From Pseudoflavonifractor sp. MSJ-37 (GTDB lineage: Bacteria > Bacillota > Clostridia > Oscillospirales > Oscillospiraceae): a stretch of 64,000 bases of DNA. The stretch spans positions 992,001-1,056,000 of the forward strand of contig NZ_JAHLPP010000001.1 in NCBI RefSeq assembly GCF_018917965.1, read 5' to 3'. Of this stretch, positions 50,768-62,047 are shown in pieces. Every line of letters starts with the position of its first letter. The first letter of the stretch is position 1. A program made the translations under genes and the position numbers. The notes beneath the pieces were generated by a model. It was not told the origin of the DNA. It was given only the letters and a program-made list of their open reading frames with translations, and searched no databases.

Positions 50768-51472
50768 TCACATATGGAACCGCCGCCGGACCTCCTCCCG
50801 AAGGGAGGGCACCCGGCGGACCACGACGAGAGGGATCACCAGAGCTGTGCAGATCGTCAGGACCACCAGAGACCAGCCCGGTCCCCAGCTCCCGTACAGG
50901 AACCGGTCGATCAGCAGCTCCACGCCGAACAGGAACACGCCTATCGTGCCGATCAGTACGGTGACGGTGGTCAGGATCGAGCGTCTGCCGCTCCACAGGA
51001 TCAGCCCCAGGAACAGCACACAGGCTCCGCCCCACAGGACGATCGGCAGGGCCAGACGCAGATACCAGCCCATCCCGTCCAGATCCAGCGCGATCAGGAA
51101 GAGGTAGACCGCCACCGCCCCAGTGTCCAGCACCAGCCGGGCCGCCAGCGGCATCCTCCGCAGGAGCAGAGGCGGCACCAGCCACAGCCACAGCATCAGC
51201 GCCGCCCCGATCACATAGAGGGACCAGGCCCGCGCCGGATGGAGGAACAGGTTCAGCACCCCACAGCACACCGCCGCCGAAGCCAGCATGGCGGTCAGGA
51301 GCAGGGCCAGCTCTCCCTTGGAGGCCGGCGGCACCTCCCGCCGCTCTGTTGGGAACGGCGGAGGCGAGGCCGTATCCACCGGCTGGCCCGGGTCCAGCAC
51401 CGGGGTATGGCACAGGGGGCAGAAGGACGCCGTGGGATCCAGCTCCACGCCGCAGTGGACGCAGTATGACAT
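50768..51472 (-). CDS. DUF6320-like zinc-ribbon membrane protein
   Basis: A 234-residue protein with an N-terminal zinc ribbon (CVHCGVELDPTASFCPLCHTPV), a Pro-rich linker and six or so transmembrane helices. The architecture and position next to the acyltransferase match proteins annotated DUF6320. ATG 51472 has AGAGGTG upstream. It lies 18 bases after the acyltransferase gene, in one operon. Function unknown; the zinc ribbon is probably cytoplasmic. Confidence 0.7.
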   Translation of the reverse strand: MSYCVHCGVELDPTASFCPLCHTPVLDPGQPVDTASPPPFPTERREVPPASKGELALLLTAMLASAAVCCGVLNLFLHPARAWSLYVIGAALMLWLWLVPPLLLRRMPLAARLVLDTGAVAVYLFLIALDLDGMGWYLRLALPIVLWGGACVLFLGLILWSGRRSILTTVTVLIGTIGVFLFGVELLIDRFLYGSWGPGWSLVVLTICTALVIPLVVVRRVPSLREEVRRRFHM

Positions 51473-51490
51473 AGGGAACACCTCTCGATA

Positions 51491-52792
51491 TCAGAAGATC
51501 AGTTCGGACCGGACGGTCCGGTTGCTCTCCACCTTTATATGGATCCCCTCCCGGACCAGGAAGCGGAAGAACTCCCGCTCCGTGTCGGTCTCCTTCAGCG
51601 TCCCGGCGAAGGTGATGGCCATGGTGTCGCCGAAGCTGATGGAGGCGCAGTGGACCCGGGGCGCCGTGGCCTGCCCCAGCATGACCTCCATCCGCCGGAT
51701 GTGGGGCGCCATCTCCTCCGGCACCTGGAAGGCCCCCGGATTGGTGTACGTCCCGGAGTAGGGCCGGGTCCCCGCCAGCCGGTAGCTCAGGGCCATGATC
51801 GGGTTCTTCATCCAGAGGGGGATCAGCTGGAGGAGCCGGTTGGTCTGGAAGCGCACATTGCCGGTCAGGATAGCCTGCATCTCCACCCGGTCGATGTGGA
51901 AGCGCATATAGTGGTGGACCCGGGACACGATCTCCGGAAACGTATAGTCCCCCAGGGCCGGATCGATGTAGGGGCGGACCGTGAGGATGAAGTTCCGCAG
52001 GGTCTCCGATGGGAACCAGTGCCGCAGGTCCACCGGGATCGCCAGAGCCACCTGTTTGGGCCGCCGGGGGCGCTCCCTGGCCTGGTTCTCCAGGATCACC
52101 TTCAGGAGCGCCGCGGTCAGATACTCCGTGATGGAAGCGCCGTAGGATCTGGCCTTGACCTTGAGCTGGTCCACCGACAGCAGGCCCATGGTCACGTTCA
52201 GCGTGTAGAAGGGCTCCGCCGTGCCTGTGTTCTGGAAGGCCTTCCGGCCCAGCTTCAGCCGCAGGGGCCGGCCCATCGCATAGCGGGCGTAGGCGTCCTC
52301 CAGCTCCTCCCGGCGGGGCGGCTCGTGGATGTCCAGCACCCCGTGTCCACTGGGGACCGGATGGCCCATCTCCCCCAGATACACCGCCAGCAGGGTCCGG
52401 AAGAACACCAGGGCCCCTCCCCCATCGGACAGGGCGTGGAACACCTCCAGCGAGATCCGGTGTCCATAATAGTAGAAGCGGATCAGCCAGCCCCCGTCCT
52501 CCCGGAAGCGCACCGGCTGGCAGGGGTTGGCGATGTCCGGCTTCACGAAAGGGCCCGGGGACGGATTGGGCTCCAGATAGTACCAGAAGGCCCCCCGCCG
52601 GATCCGTACGGCGAAGCCCGGGAACCGGGGCATGGTCTTGTCCACCGCCCGCTGGAGGGCCTCCGGGTCCACCTTCTCCTCCATCACCGCCGAGAAACGA
52701 TAGATCGCGGAGTACTGCTCCTTCTGGAGGGCGGAATAGAGGACGCCCGCGTTGTCCAGCCGGTACCACTCCCGGCGCTTCTGCTCTGCCAT
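51491..52792 (-). CDS. Condensation-fold acyltransferase (alcohol acetyltransferase/WS-DGAT-like)
   Basis: A 433-residue protein of the chloramphenicol acetyltransferase/condensation superfamily. The active-site HxxxDG motif is HALSDGGGALVFF. The N-terminal half binds the acyl donor (PDIANPCQPVRF region), and ALAIPVDLRHWFPSETLRNFILTVRPYID matches the DFGWG-type bridging segment region by position only. Such proteins make esters or acylated lipids; the acceptor and donor are unknown. It forms an operon with the DUF6320-like gene and diverges from an alpha/beta hydrolase. Confidence 0.75.
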   Translation of the reverse strand: MAEQKRREWYRLDNAGVLYSALQKEQYSAIYRFSAVMEEKVDPEALQRAVDKTMPRFPGFAVRIRRGAFWYYLEPNPSPGPFVKPDIANPCQPVRFREDGGWLIRFYYYGHRISLEVFHALSDGGGALVFFRTLLAVYLGEMGHPVPSGHGVLDIHEPPRREELEDAYARYAMGRPLRLKLGRKAFQNTGTAEPFYTLNVTMGLLSVDQLKVKARSYGASITEYLTAALLKVILENQARERPRRPKQVALAIPVDLRHWFPSETLRNFILTVRPYIDPALGDYTFPEIVSRVHHYMRFHIDRVEMQAILTGNVRFQTNRLLQLIPLWMKNPIMALSYRLAGTRPYSGTYTNPGAFQVPEEMAPHIRRMEVMLGQATAPRVHCASISFGDTMAITFAGTLKETDTEREFFRFLVREGIHIKVESNRTVRSELIF

Positions 52793-52889
52793 GGCATACC
52801 CCCTCCTTTCCCTTCACTGGTCTGGTCGTCCTCTGCATTCTACCATCTTTTCCCGTCGGCTACAAGGGCATCTCCCCGAACGCTCCCAC

Positions 52890-52918
52890 TTGCGCCCCGG
52901 ATCACGGTATGGTAAGAT
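52890..52918 (+). promoter_or_regulatory. Promoter of the alpha/beta hydrolase gene
   Basis: TTGCGC at 52890-52895 and TAAGAT at 52913-52918, 17-bp spacer. Confidence 0.65.
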
Positions 52919-52961
52919 GGGACGACCGATCCGCCCCGTCCCGCACACAGGAGGTGCCCCG

Positions 52962-53903
52962 ATGAAGAGACCGCAGGATGACCCGTCCGCCAAAGCAGAG
53001 GCCAAGCGTCTCGCCCCCATGATGAAGGCTCTGAAGGCCATCCACTCCGCCGCGTCGCCGGAGTCCATGTCCCCGGACGATCTGGAGCGCCAGCGCAAGG
53101 GGCAGGAGCTTTTGGGCCGCCTGGTCACTCCCATGGTGGGCATGAGCTGGGAGCCCTTCGACCTCTCCGGCATGGCCGCCGCCTGGGTCCGGCCCGACCG
53201 GGGCCACGACCGGCGGCACGCCGTCCTGTACTGCCACGGCGGCGGCTATACCAGCGGCAATCTGGGCTATTCCCGGCCCATCGCGTCCAAGCTGGCCGGC
53301 GTCACCGGCTTCGAGGTCCTGTCCTTCGAGTACCGGCTGGCCCCGGAACACCCCTATCCCGCCGCGGTGGAGGACGCACTGAAGGCATGGGACTACCTGA
53401 TGTATCTGGGCTACGGCGCCCGGGACATCGTGGTGGCCGGCGACTCCGCCGGGGGCAATCTGGCCCTGGTACTGGCCCACCGGCTGAAGGCCACCGGACG
53501 CCGCCTCCCCGGCGCCCTGATCCTCATGTCCCCCTGGACCGACATGACCGCCAGCGGACGCTCCTATCAGGAGCGGGCCGAGCTGGATCCCTCCCTGACC
53601 CAAGACTATATCCAGGCGGTCCGAGCCGCTTACGCAGGCGGCGAGGACTGGACCGCCCCCGGCCTCTCCCCCCTCTTCGGCGACCTGCGTGGCTTTCCGC
53701 CGGTGCTGATCCAGGCCGGTACCAACGAGATCCTCCTCTCCGACTCTGTGCGTCTCCGGGACCGTCTGGTGGCTGCGGGCGTCCCCTGCCGTCTGGAGGT
53801 GTGGCGCGGGATGTGGCACGTGTTCCAGATGTTCCCCATCAAGCGGGCCTCCGAGGCCATGGACAGCATCGGCCGCTTCCTGCTGGAACAGCTGTGCATT
53901 TGA
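52962..53903 (+). CDS. Alpha/beta hydrolase (hormone-sensitive-lipase-like esterase)
   Basis: A 313-residue hydrolase of the HSL/acetyl-esterase family. The oxyanion motif is YCHGGGYTSGN, the nucleophile serine is in VAGDSAGGNLAL, and the acid and histidine are in the region of IQAGTNEILLSD and GMWHVFQM. No signal peptide, so cytoplasmic. It is divergently transcribed from the acyltransferase, and may hydrolyse the ester made by it or supply an acyl group. AGGAGG precedes ATG 52962. Confidence 0.88.
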   Translation: MKRPQDDPSAKAEAKRLAPMMKALKAIHSAASPESMSPDDLERQRKGQELLGRLVTPMVGMSWEPFDLSGMAAAWVRPDRGHDRRHAVLYCHGGGYTSGNLGYSRPIASKLAGVTGFEVLSFEYRLAPEHPYPAAVEDALKAWDYLMYLGYGARDIVVAGDSAGGNLALVLAHRLKATGRRLPGALILMSPWTDMTASGRSYQERAELDPSLTQDYIQAVRAAYAGGEDWTAPGLSPLFGDLRGFPPVLIQAGTNEILLSDSVRLRDRLVAAGVPCRLEVWRGMWHVFQMFPIKRASEAMDSIGRFLLEQLCI

Positions 53904-53967
53904 CGCCGCGGCACAGCGTGAAGGACAGGGTGGATAAGGATCGGCTGACAGCGCCGCTCTGGAACGA

Positions 53968-54016
53968 GATACCGCGTCCCCATCCCGAACGTCGGGCGGG
54001 GACGCGGTATCCTTTT
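53968..54016. terminator. Terminator between hydrolase and malQ
   Basis: A 14-bp perfect stem (53968-53981 with 53998-54011) followed by CTTTT. Confidence 0.85.
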
Positions 54017-54017
54017 C

Positions 54018-55502
54018 TCACAGACACCGGCGGTAGGTCCTCGTGATCTTTCTCAGGCGGTCGGACACGTCCCGGTTGAACGCGGCCTCCCGTACCCGCC
54101 AGCTCCAGTTCTGGGGACCCATGGTGCCGGGGGCGTTCATCCGGGCGTCGGCCCCCAGGCCCAGCAGGTCCTGCATGGGCACGATGGCCAGCCGGGCCGG
54201 AGAGGCCCAGGCCCCGCATACAGCGCCCCAGCCGAACCCCTCGTCCTCCCGAAGCCGGAGGTAGTCGAAGGCGTAGTCCCGCTCCGCTGGACTGGCCTCG
54301 TCGAAGAGCCACTGGACGAAGGTGGGCGTGTCATGGGTGCCGGTGTAGATCACCGACTCCGGTGGACAGTTATGGGGCAGATAAGCGCTCTCCCCCACCG
54401 GGTCGAAGGCGTAGATCAGGATCTTCATGCCGGGCAGGCCGCTTCCGGCGATGAAAGCCCTAGCATCCGCGTCCAGATCCCCCAAGTCCTCCGCGATCAG
54501 CTCCAGACCGGGGACCTGCTCCAGCAGACGGACCAGCTCCATGCCCGGTCCCGGCTCCCAGTGGCCCTCCTTCGCGGAGGCAGCCCCCAGCGGGATCGAC
54601 CAGTATGTGTGGAACGCCCGGAAATGGTCGATCCGCACCATGTCGTACAACCGGGCCATGTGTTCCCCCCGGCGTTTCCACCAGGTATAGCCAGTGGCGC
54701 GGTGGCGGTCCCAGTCATAGAGGGGATTGCCCCAGTGCTGGCCCTCATCGGTGAAGGCGTCCGGCGGGACGCCCGCCACGGCGGTGGGATGGCCCTCCTC
54801 ATCCAGCTGGAAGAGCTCCGGCTCCGCCCACACCTCCGCCGAGTCCGGAGAGACGTAGATAGGCAGGTCCCCCAGGATCCGGATGCCCTTCCCATTGGCA
54901 TAGGCTTTCAGGGCGGTCCACTGCCGGAAGAACAGGAACTGGAGGAAGGCGTGACCGCCCATCTCCTCCGCCAGTCCCCGCCGCAGGGCCTCCAGCGTCT
55001 CAGGCCGGCGGCGGATCTCCTCCGGCCAGTCCTTCCGCTCCGCGCCCCCCAGCTTTTCCCGGACGGCCATGAAGAGGGCGTAGTCCGGGAGCCAGTCGGA
55101 CTCCTGCTCCCAGAAGGCCTCCAGCTCGGTCCGGAAGCGGGCCTTCCCCCGGCCCCATGCCTTTCGGAGCAGAGCGGGACGGGTCCGGTGGAGCCAGGCA
55201 TAGTCCACCCGGTCCGGATCCGGCCAGCGAGCCTCCTCCAGCTCCCGTTCTGTCAGGAGGCCCTCCCGGGCCAACTCCTCCAGATCCAGGAGGAAGGGGT
55301 CCCCCGCGAAGGAGGAAGGGGACATATAGGGCGAGTCCCCGCCGCCCGGGGGCACCAGAGGCAGGATCTGCCAGTAAGACTGCCCCGCGTCAGACAGGAA
55401 GTCCACGAAACGGCGGGCTTTCTCCCCCAGGCTCCCGATCCCATATCCTCCGGGAAGGGCGGTGACCGGGAGGAGGACGCCGCTGGAACGATGAGCGAGC
55501 AT
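54018..55502 (-). CDS. malQ: 4-alpha-glucanotransferase (amylomaltase)
   Basis: A 494-residue GH77 enzyme that transfers α-1,4-glucan segments in maltodextrin and glycogen metabolism. The nucleophile Asp is in DMVRIDHFRAF, the acid/base Glu in LIAEDLGDL and the third acid in YTGTHDTPTFVQW. It begins MLAHRSSGVLLPVTALPGGYGIGSLG, typical of the family. ATG 55502 follows AAGGAGG. No other starch genes are in the window. Confidence 0.95.
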   Translation of the reverse strand: MLAHRSSGVLLPVTALPGGYGIGSLGEKARRFVDFLSDAGQSYWQILPLVPPGGGDSPYMSPSSFAGDPFLLDLEELAREGLLTERELEEARWPDPDRVDYAWLHRTRPALLRKAWGRGKARFRTELEAFWEQESDWLPDYALFMAVREKLGGAERKDWPEEIRRRPETLEALRRGLAEEMGGHAFLQFLFFRQWTALKAYANGKGIRILGDLPIYVSPDSAEVWAEPELFQLDEEGHPTAVAGVPPDAFTDEGQHWGNPLYDWDRHRATGYTWWKRRGEHMARLYDMVRIDHFRAFHTYWSIPLGAASAKEGHWEPGPGMELVRLLEQVPGLELIAEDLGDLDADARAFIAGSGLPGMKILIYAFDPVGESAYLPHNCPPESVIYTGTHDTPTFVQWLFDEASPAERDYAFDYLRLREDEGFGWGAVCGAWASPARLAIVPMQDLLGLGADARMNAPGTMGPQNWSWRVREAAFNRDVSDRLRKITRTYRRCL

Positions 55503-55578
55503 ACGTTGGCCTCCTTGAATGGCAGAGATCTCTCTGCCGTCTTCTCGCTCTCATTATAGTGTCCGGGCCGTCCGGGTG

Positions 55579-58044
<2,466 letters not shown>

Positions 58045-58245
58045 GTGTCCACCTCGTTCCAAGCGGCCCCGAACGAAGCCGTCCTTTCGTCTGATCATCT
58101 TCATCGCAGATCGATCCCACTCCTTGCCGCAGTGACGCGTCGGCCTCTGTCCGTCAGTCATAACTAGCAATTCTTTCCAGTAGATCGTACAGATCTCGGC
58201 CGATCCAGCACCTAAAAATATACCCAAGTCTCCCGCAATTTAGCA

Positions 58246-58273
58246 TTGCATTTTTGAAAAGTTGTGTTACAAT
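58246..58273 (+). promoter_or_regulatory. Promoter of ferredoxin gene
   Basis: TTGCAT at 58246-58251 and TACAAT at 58268-58273, 16-bp spacer, in an A+T-rich intergenic region. Confidence 0.65.
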
Positions 58274-58303
58274 GTGAGTAGTTTAAGTTTGGAGGTGTTA
58301 CCT

Positions 58304-58474
58304 ATGGCATATGTTATCAGCAGTGACTGCGTGAGCTGCGGCTCCTGCGCTGGTGCCTGCCCCGTGAGCGCGATCGCTCAGGGCGACGAGCACTATGAGA
58401 TCGACGCCAGCTCCTGCATCGAGTGCGGCACCTGCGCTGACACCTGCCCCGTCGGCGCCATCTCTCAGGGCTGA
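58304..58474 (+). CDS. 2[4Fe-4S] ferredoxin
   Basis: A 56-residue clostridial-type ferredoxin with two CX2CX2CX3CP motifs, CVSCGSCAGACP (binding half of each cluster) and CIECGTCADTCP. It carries low-potential electrons for anaerobic metabolism. Excellent ribosome site GGAGGTG. Strong promoter and terminator suggest high expression. The Clp and Suf systems nearby are not functionally coupled to it. Confidence 0.97.
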   Translation: MAYVISSDCVSCGSCAGACPVSAIAQGDEHYEIDASSCIECGTCADTCPVGAISQG

Positions 58475-58503
58475 TCAGTACTCCCGCGAGAAAAGGTAGA
58501 GGA

Positions 58504-58537
58504 CAGAGGACCGCTCCGGCGGTCCTCTGTTTTTTTG
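58504..58537 (+). terminator. Terminator of ferredoxin gene
   Basis: An 11-bp perfect stem (58504-58514 with 58519-58529) and a long T-run. Confidence 0.93.
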
Positions 58538-58547
58538 CGCCGCATGG

Positions 58548-58576
58548 TTTACAGCCGCCCTCCCGTCCTGTATACT
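58548..58576 (+). promoter_or_regulatory. Promoter of brnQ with overlapping inverted repeat
   Basis: TTTACA at 58548-58553 and TATACT at 58571-58576, 17-bp spacer. CCGCCCTCC (58555-58563), inside the spacer, is the exact complement of GGAGGGCGG (58592-58600), which includes the ribosome binding site. Confidence 0.65.
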
Positions 58577-58604
58577 GATAAGTATGAGTTAGGAGGGCGG
58601 TACC

Positions 58605-59903
58605 ATGAAAGAGCTGAAGGGGCGCGATCTGTTTCTGATCGGATGCACACTGTTCACCATGTTCTTCGGCGCGGGCAACCTGATCTTCCCGCCGGCCATC
58701 GCCGCGCAGGCCGGCGCTATGACCTGGTGGGCCGTGATCGGTCTGACCGTCAGCGCGGTGGGACTGCCGGTGCTCGGCGTAGTGGCTGTCGCCCGTTCCG
58801 GCGGCATGGACGCGCTGTGCGGCCGGGTCCATCCTCTCTTCGCCAAGGTGTTCACCGTGACCGCCTATCTGGCCATCGGGCCCTGTCTGGCCATCCCCCG
58901 CACCGCCAGCACCTCCTTCGAGATGGCCGTGCCCCCCTTCGCCGGGGCGGACGCGCCGATGGCCCTGTTCCAGTTCCTCTATTCGGCGGCCTTTTTCGCC
59001 CTGGCCCTTCTGGTCGCCCTGCGGCCGGAGAAGCTCACCGACCGGCTGGGCAAGATCATGTGTCCCCTGCTGATCCTGCTGGTGGTCGTCACCTTCGCCG
59101 CCTGTCTGGCCGACCCGCTCCAGGGCTATGGTCCCGCCGGAGCTGGATATGAGTCGCCCGGGAAGGCGGTCATCACCGGCTTCCTACGGGGCTACCAGAC
59201 CATGGATGTCATCGCCGCCCTGGCCTTCGGCATCGTCATCAGCCTGAACATCCAGGCCCGGGGCATCGCGCCGGAGCGGGCCGTGGTCCGGGGCACTATC
59301 CGGGCCGGCGCGATCGCCGGCGTCCTGCTTTTCCTGATCTATGCCATGCTGGCCCATATCGGCGCCCTGTCCGGCGGGGCCTTCCCGGACCCGGACAATG
59401 GAGCCGCGGCCCTGACCAACATCGTCCACGCCCTCTTCGGCCGGCGGGGCGATCTCCTGCTGGCGGCGATCTTCGTCATCGCCTGCTTCAACGTGTGCGT
59501 AGGCCTGATCTGCTCCTGCGGCGAGTATTTCGCGGAGCTCTGTCCCAAGATCCCCTATCGGGGCTGGGCCATCCTCTTCGCCATCGCGAGCATGGCTCTG
59601 GCCAACGCAGGCCTGGATCAGATCTTGGCTCTCTCCGTACCGGCGCTCAACATCATCTACCCGGTGGCGATCACGCTGAGCCTCCTCTCCCTCTTCCAGT
59701 CCCGGCTGGTGGGGAGGGACCAGGTCTGGCCGATCGTCATCCTCTTCACTGGTGCGGCCAGCATCCTGCTGGAGCTGCTGGGCCTGCTGGCCCCCGCTCT
59801 GCTGGACCGGATCCCGCTGGCCTCTCTGGGACTTGGCTGGGTCCTCCCCGCCCTGCTGGGCCTCATCGCCGGTCTGCTGGCCTCCCGGAAGGCCGGGCGC
59901 TGA
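58605..59903 (+). CDS. brnQ: Branched-chain amino acid transporter BrnQ
   Basis: A 432-residue, 12-helix symporter of the LIVCS family that imports leucine, isoleucine and valine with Na+ or H+. The N-terminus FLIGCTLFTMFFGAGNLIFPP is the family signature. The ATG follows GGAGGGCGG. Monocistronic, or in one unit with the His-rich gene 39 bases later. Confidence 0.93.
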   Translation: MKELKGRDLFLIGCTLFTMFFGAGNLIFPPAIAAQAGAMTWWAVIGLTVSAVGLPVLGVVAVARSGGMDALCGRVHPLFAKVFTVTAYLAIGPCLAIPRTASTSFEMAVPPFAGADAPMALFQFLYSAAFFALALLVALRPEKLTDRLGKIMCPLLILLVVVTFAACLADPLQGYGPAGAGYESPGKAVITGFLRGYQTMDVIAALAFGIVISLNIQARGIAPERAVVRGTIRAGAIAGVLLFLIYAMLAHIGALSGGAFPDPDNGAAALTNIVHALFGRRGDLLLAAIFVIACFNVCVGLICSCGEYFAELCPKIPYRGWAILFAIASMALANAGLDQILALSVPALNIIYPVAITLSLLSLFQSRLVGRDQVWPIVILFTGAASILLELLGLLAPALLDRIPLASLGLGWVLPALLGLIAGLLASRKAGR

Positions 59904-59942
59904 CCCTTTTCCCAAAAATGCTTTGAAAAAGGAGCTCTTTCC

Positions 59943-60443
59943 ATGCATCACGAACACGACGGACACCGCTGCGGATGCGGCCATGACCACGACCATGGAC
60001 ACCATCATCACGAGGGATGCGGTTGCGCGCACGAGCACCCGCACCACCACGGCCGCCATGACGGCGCACTGACCCCCGCCATGGAGGACTTCCTCCATCT
60101 CCTCTCCCACCACAAATATCTGCCTATGGCCCGTTTTTTGGTGGAGAGCAGCAAGGAGGAGGACTTCTGCTCCGTGGCCCTGGCCCCGGTCTTCCTCCGC
60201 TCCCCGGACGAGGACCTGGCTTCCGTGAAAATGACCGCTTCCCTCCTGCTCGATCTGGAGGAAATGTCATATTTGACCTTGGACTATGACTATCCTCTTG
60301 ACAATTACTCATATGAAGAGTATAAAAAATCTGAGCTCTTTGCCTATTTCTGTCGAACGGTCGAGGAGGCCGGCCATCGGGAAGGTTTCCTCGGGGACAC
60401 TCCAGTCCTGGAGCTGGGCAGCATAGCGCTCGTAGAGAAGTGA
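59943..60443 (+). CDS. His/Cys-rich protein
   Basis: A 166-residue protein. The first 40 residues contain 17 histidines and four cysteines (for example HDHDHGHHHHEGCGC, HPHHHGRHD), like the metal-storage tails of HypB, SlyD and zinc transporters. The remaining 125 residues are a folded, helical acidic domain (LHLLSHHKYLPMARFLVE, DYDYPLDNYSYEEYKK) that I do not recognise. AAAAGGAG precedes the ATG. It lies 23 bases before a metal-dependent amidohydrolase gene, so it may deliver a metal to it; this is inference. Confidence 0.75.
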   Translation: MHHEHDGHRCGCGHDHDHGHHHHEGCGCAHEHPHHHGRHDGALTPAMEDFLHLLSHHKYLPMARFLVESSKEEDFCSVALAPVFLRSPDEDLASVKMTASLLLDLEEMSYLTLDYDYPLDNYSYEEYKKSELFAYFCRTVEEAGHREGFLGDTPVLELGSIALVEK

Positions 60444-60466
60444 GATCGAAAGGACGGATACACTCC

Positions 60467-61885
60467 ATGGAACAGCTCATCCTGAACGCCGTCGTCGTGA
60501 CGGTAGACCCTCAGCGCCGCGTCCTCTGGGACGGGGCTGTCCTGGTGCGGGACGACCGCATCGCCGACATCGGCTCCACCGCGGACCTGAAGGCCAAATA
60601 TCCCTCTCCTGACCGGACTATCGACGCCGGAGGAAAAGTCCTCTTCCCCGGCTTCATCAACAACCATACCCACCTGTTCCAGACCCTGCTGAAGGGCATC
60701 GGCGATGACATGGAGCTGAGCGACTGGCTCTCCCACATGATGTTCCCCGCCGCCGTCTATCTGGAGCCGGAGGATACCTATCACGCGGCCATGCTGGGCC
60801 TGTCCGAGGCCCTCCACAGCGGCGTCACCACTACCGTGGACTATATGCACTGCCACAGCAAGCCCGGCCTGACCGACGGCATCTGCAAGGCTGTGAAGGA
60901 CCTGGGCGTCCGCGGCATCGTGGGCCGCGGCACCATGGACACCGGCGTAGAGTACGGCACCTGTGCCGACCTGTGCGAGAAGGTCGCCGACGTGGAGGCC
61001 GACCTGCACCGCCTGTTCAAAACTTATCACGACACGGAGAACGGCCGCCTGAAGATCTGGGCCGCCCCCTCCTCCATGTGGTCCAACTCTGACGAGATGC
61101 TGAAGATGCAGTGGAGAGTGGTCAACGAGTACGGCTCCGGCTTCACCGTCCACATCTCCGAGACCGAGTACGCCCGTATGGCCACCGAGTGGGTCCACGG
61201 CTGCAACGATGTGGATCTGCTCAAGAAGCTGGGCATCCTCGGCCCCAACGTGCTGATGGTCCACTGCTGCTGGATCAACGATCAGGACATCGCCCTCATC
61301 AAGGAGCACGATATGAAGGTCTCCCACGACGCCTGTGCCAATATGTATCTGGCCGACGGCGTGGCCCCCCTGCCCGAGATGCTGAAGGCCGGCGTCACCG
61401 TGGGCCTGGGCCTGGACGGCGCCGCCAGCAACAACTCTCAGGACATGATCGAGCTGATGAAGTGTACCGCTCTCCTGCACAAGAACAACAAGCTGGACCC
61501 CATGGCGATCACCGCCGAGAAGGTCCTGGAGATGGCCACCATCGACGGCGCCCGCTCCATCGGCCTGGACAACGAGATCGGTTCCATCGAGGTGGGCAAG
61601 AAGGCCGACCTGGTGTTCTTCGATCCCGCCGCCAGCCAGAAGTCCACTCCCATGCACAACCCCGTCTCCACCCTGGTGTACTCCTCCGGGATGCAGAACA
61701 TCGTGGGCGTCATGGTGGACGGCAAGATGCTGATGGAGGACGGCAGGCTCCTCACCGCCAGCGATGCCGACATCATCGCCAATGGCCAGCGCACGGCCGA
61801 CGCCATCTGCTGCCGCGGCAAGATCACCAACCGCCGCGAGGGCCACAAGTGGGAGAGCTTCAAGGAGAAGAAGGCCGAGAACTAA
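60467..61885 (+). CDS. Amidohydrolase family protein (TRZ/ATZ or 8-oxoguanine deaminase-like)
   Basis: A 472-residue TIM-barrel metal hydrolase of the COG0402 group, with the metal ligands H67-x-H69 (INNHTHLFQ), His in FTVHISETE, His in MVHCCWI and Asp in LGLDGAASNN. It probably deaminates a purine, triazine or other heterocycle; the exact substrate is not readable. ATG 60467 follows AAAGGACG. Directly downstream of the His-rich protein gene. Confidence 0.85.
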   Translation: MEQLILNAVVVTVDPQRRVLWDGAVLVRDDRIADIGSTADLKAKYPSPDRTIDAGGKVLFPGFINNHTHLFQTLLKGIGDDMELSDWLSHMMFPAAVYLEPEDTYHAAMLGLSEALHSGVTTTVDYMHCHSKPGLTDGICKAVKDLGVRGIVGRGTMDTGVEYGTCADLCEKVADVEADLHRLFKTYHDTENGRLKIWAAPSSMWSNSDEMLKMQWRVVNEYGSGFTVHISETEYARMATEWVHGCNDVDLLKKLGILGPNVLMVHCCWINDQDIALIKEHDMKVSHDACANMYLADGVAPLPEMLKAGVTVGLGLDGAASNNSQDMIELMKCTALLHKNNKLDPMAITAEKVLEMATIDGARSIGLDNEIGSIEVGKKADLVFFDPAASQKSTPMHNPVSTLVYSSGMQNIVGVMVDGKMLMEDGRLLTASDADIIANGQRTADAICCRGKITNRREGHKWESFKEKKAEN

Positions 61886-61921
61886 AGCCTCCCCTTCCTC
61901 TGTTTTGATAAGACATAAAAG

Positions 61922-61952
61922 ATGCCGCTCCGGCCGGAGCGGCATTCTTTTA
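61922..61952 (+). terminator. Terminator of amidohydrolase gene
   Basis: An 11-bp perfect stem (61922-61932 with 61935-61945) followed by TCTTTTAT. Confidence 0.85.
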
Positions 61953-61969
61953 TGCCTGATATAGGACTG

Positions 61970-62004
61970 GCCCCCGCCCCGGATACGATCCGGGGCGGGG
62001 GCCG
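61970..62004. terminator. GC-rich hairpin after the SLH gene
   Basis: A 16-bp perfect stem (61970-61985 with 61989-62004) with a 3-base loop downstream of the minus-strand SLH gene. It lacks a T-run. Confidence 0.55.
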
Positions 62005-62047
62005 AACTGTTCATCGGTCATCCGTCAGACTGATGTCTGAGGATCCC

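Noticed and set aside
51491-52792. Acyltransferase as part of a nonribosomal peptide system
   Set aside because: It has the condensation-type HxxxDG motif, but there are no adenylation or carrier domains nearby, so a stand-alone ester or lipid acyltransferase is more likely.
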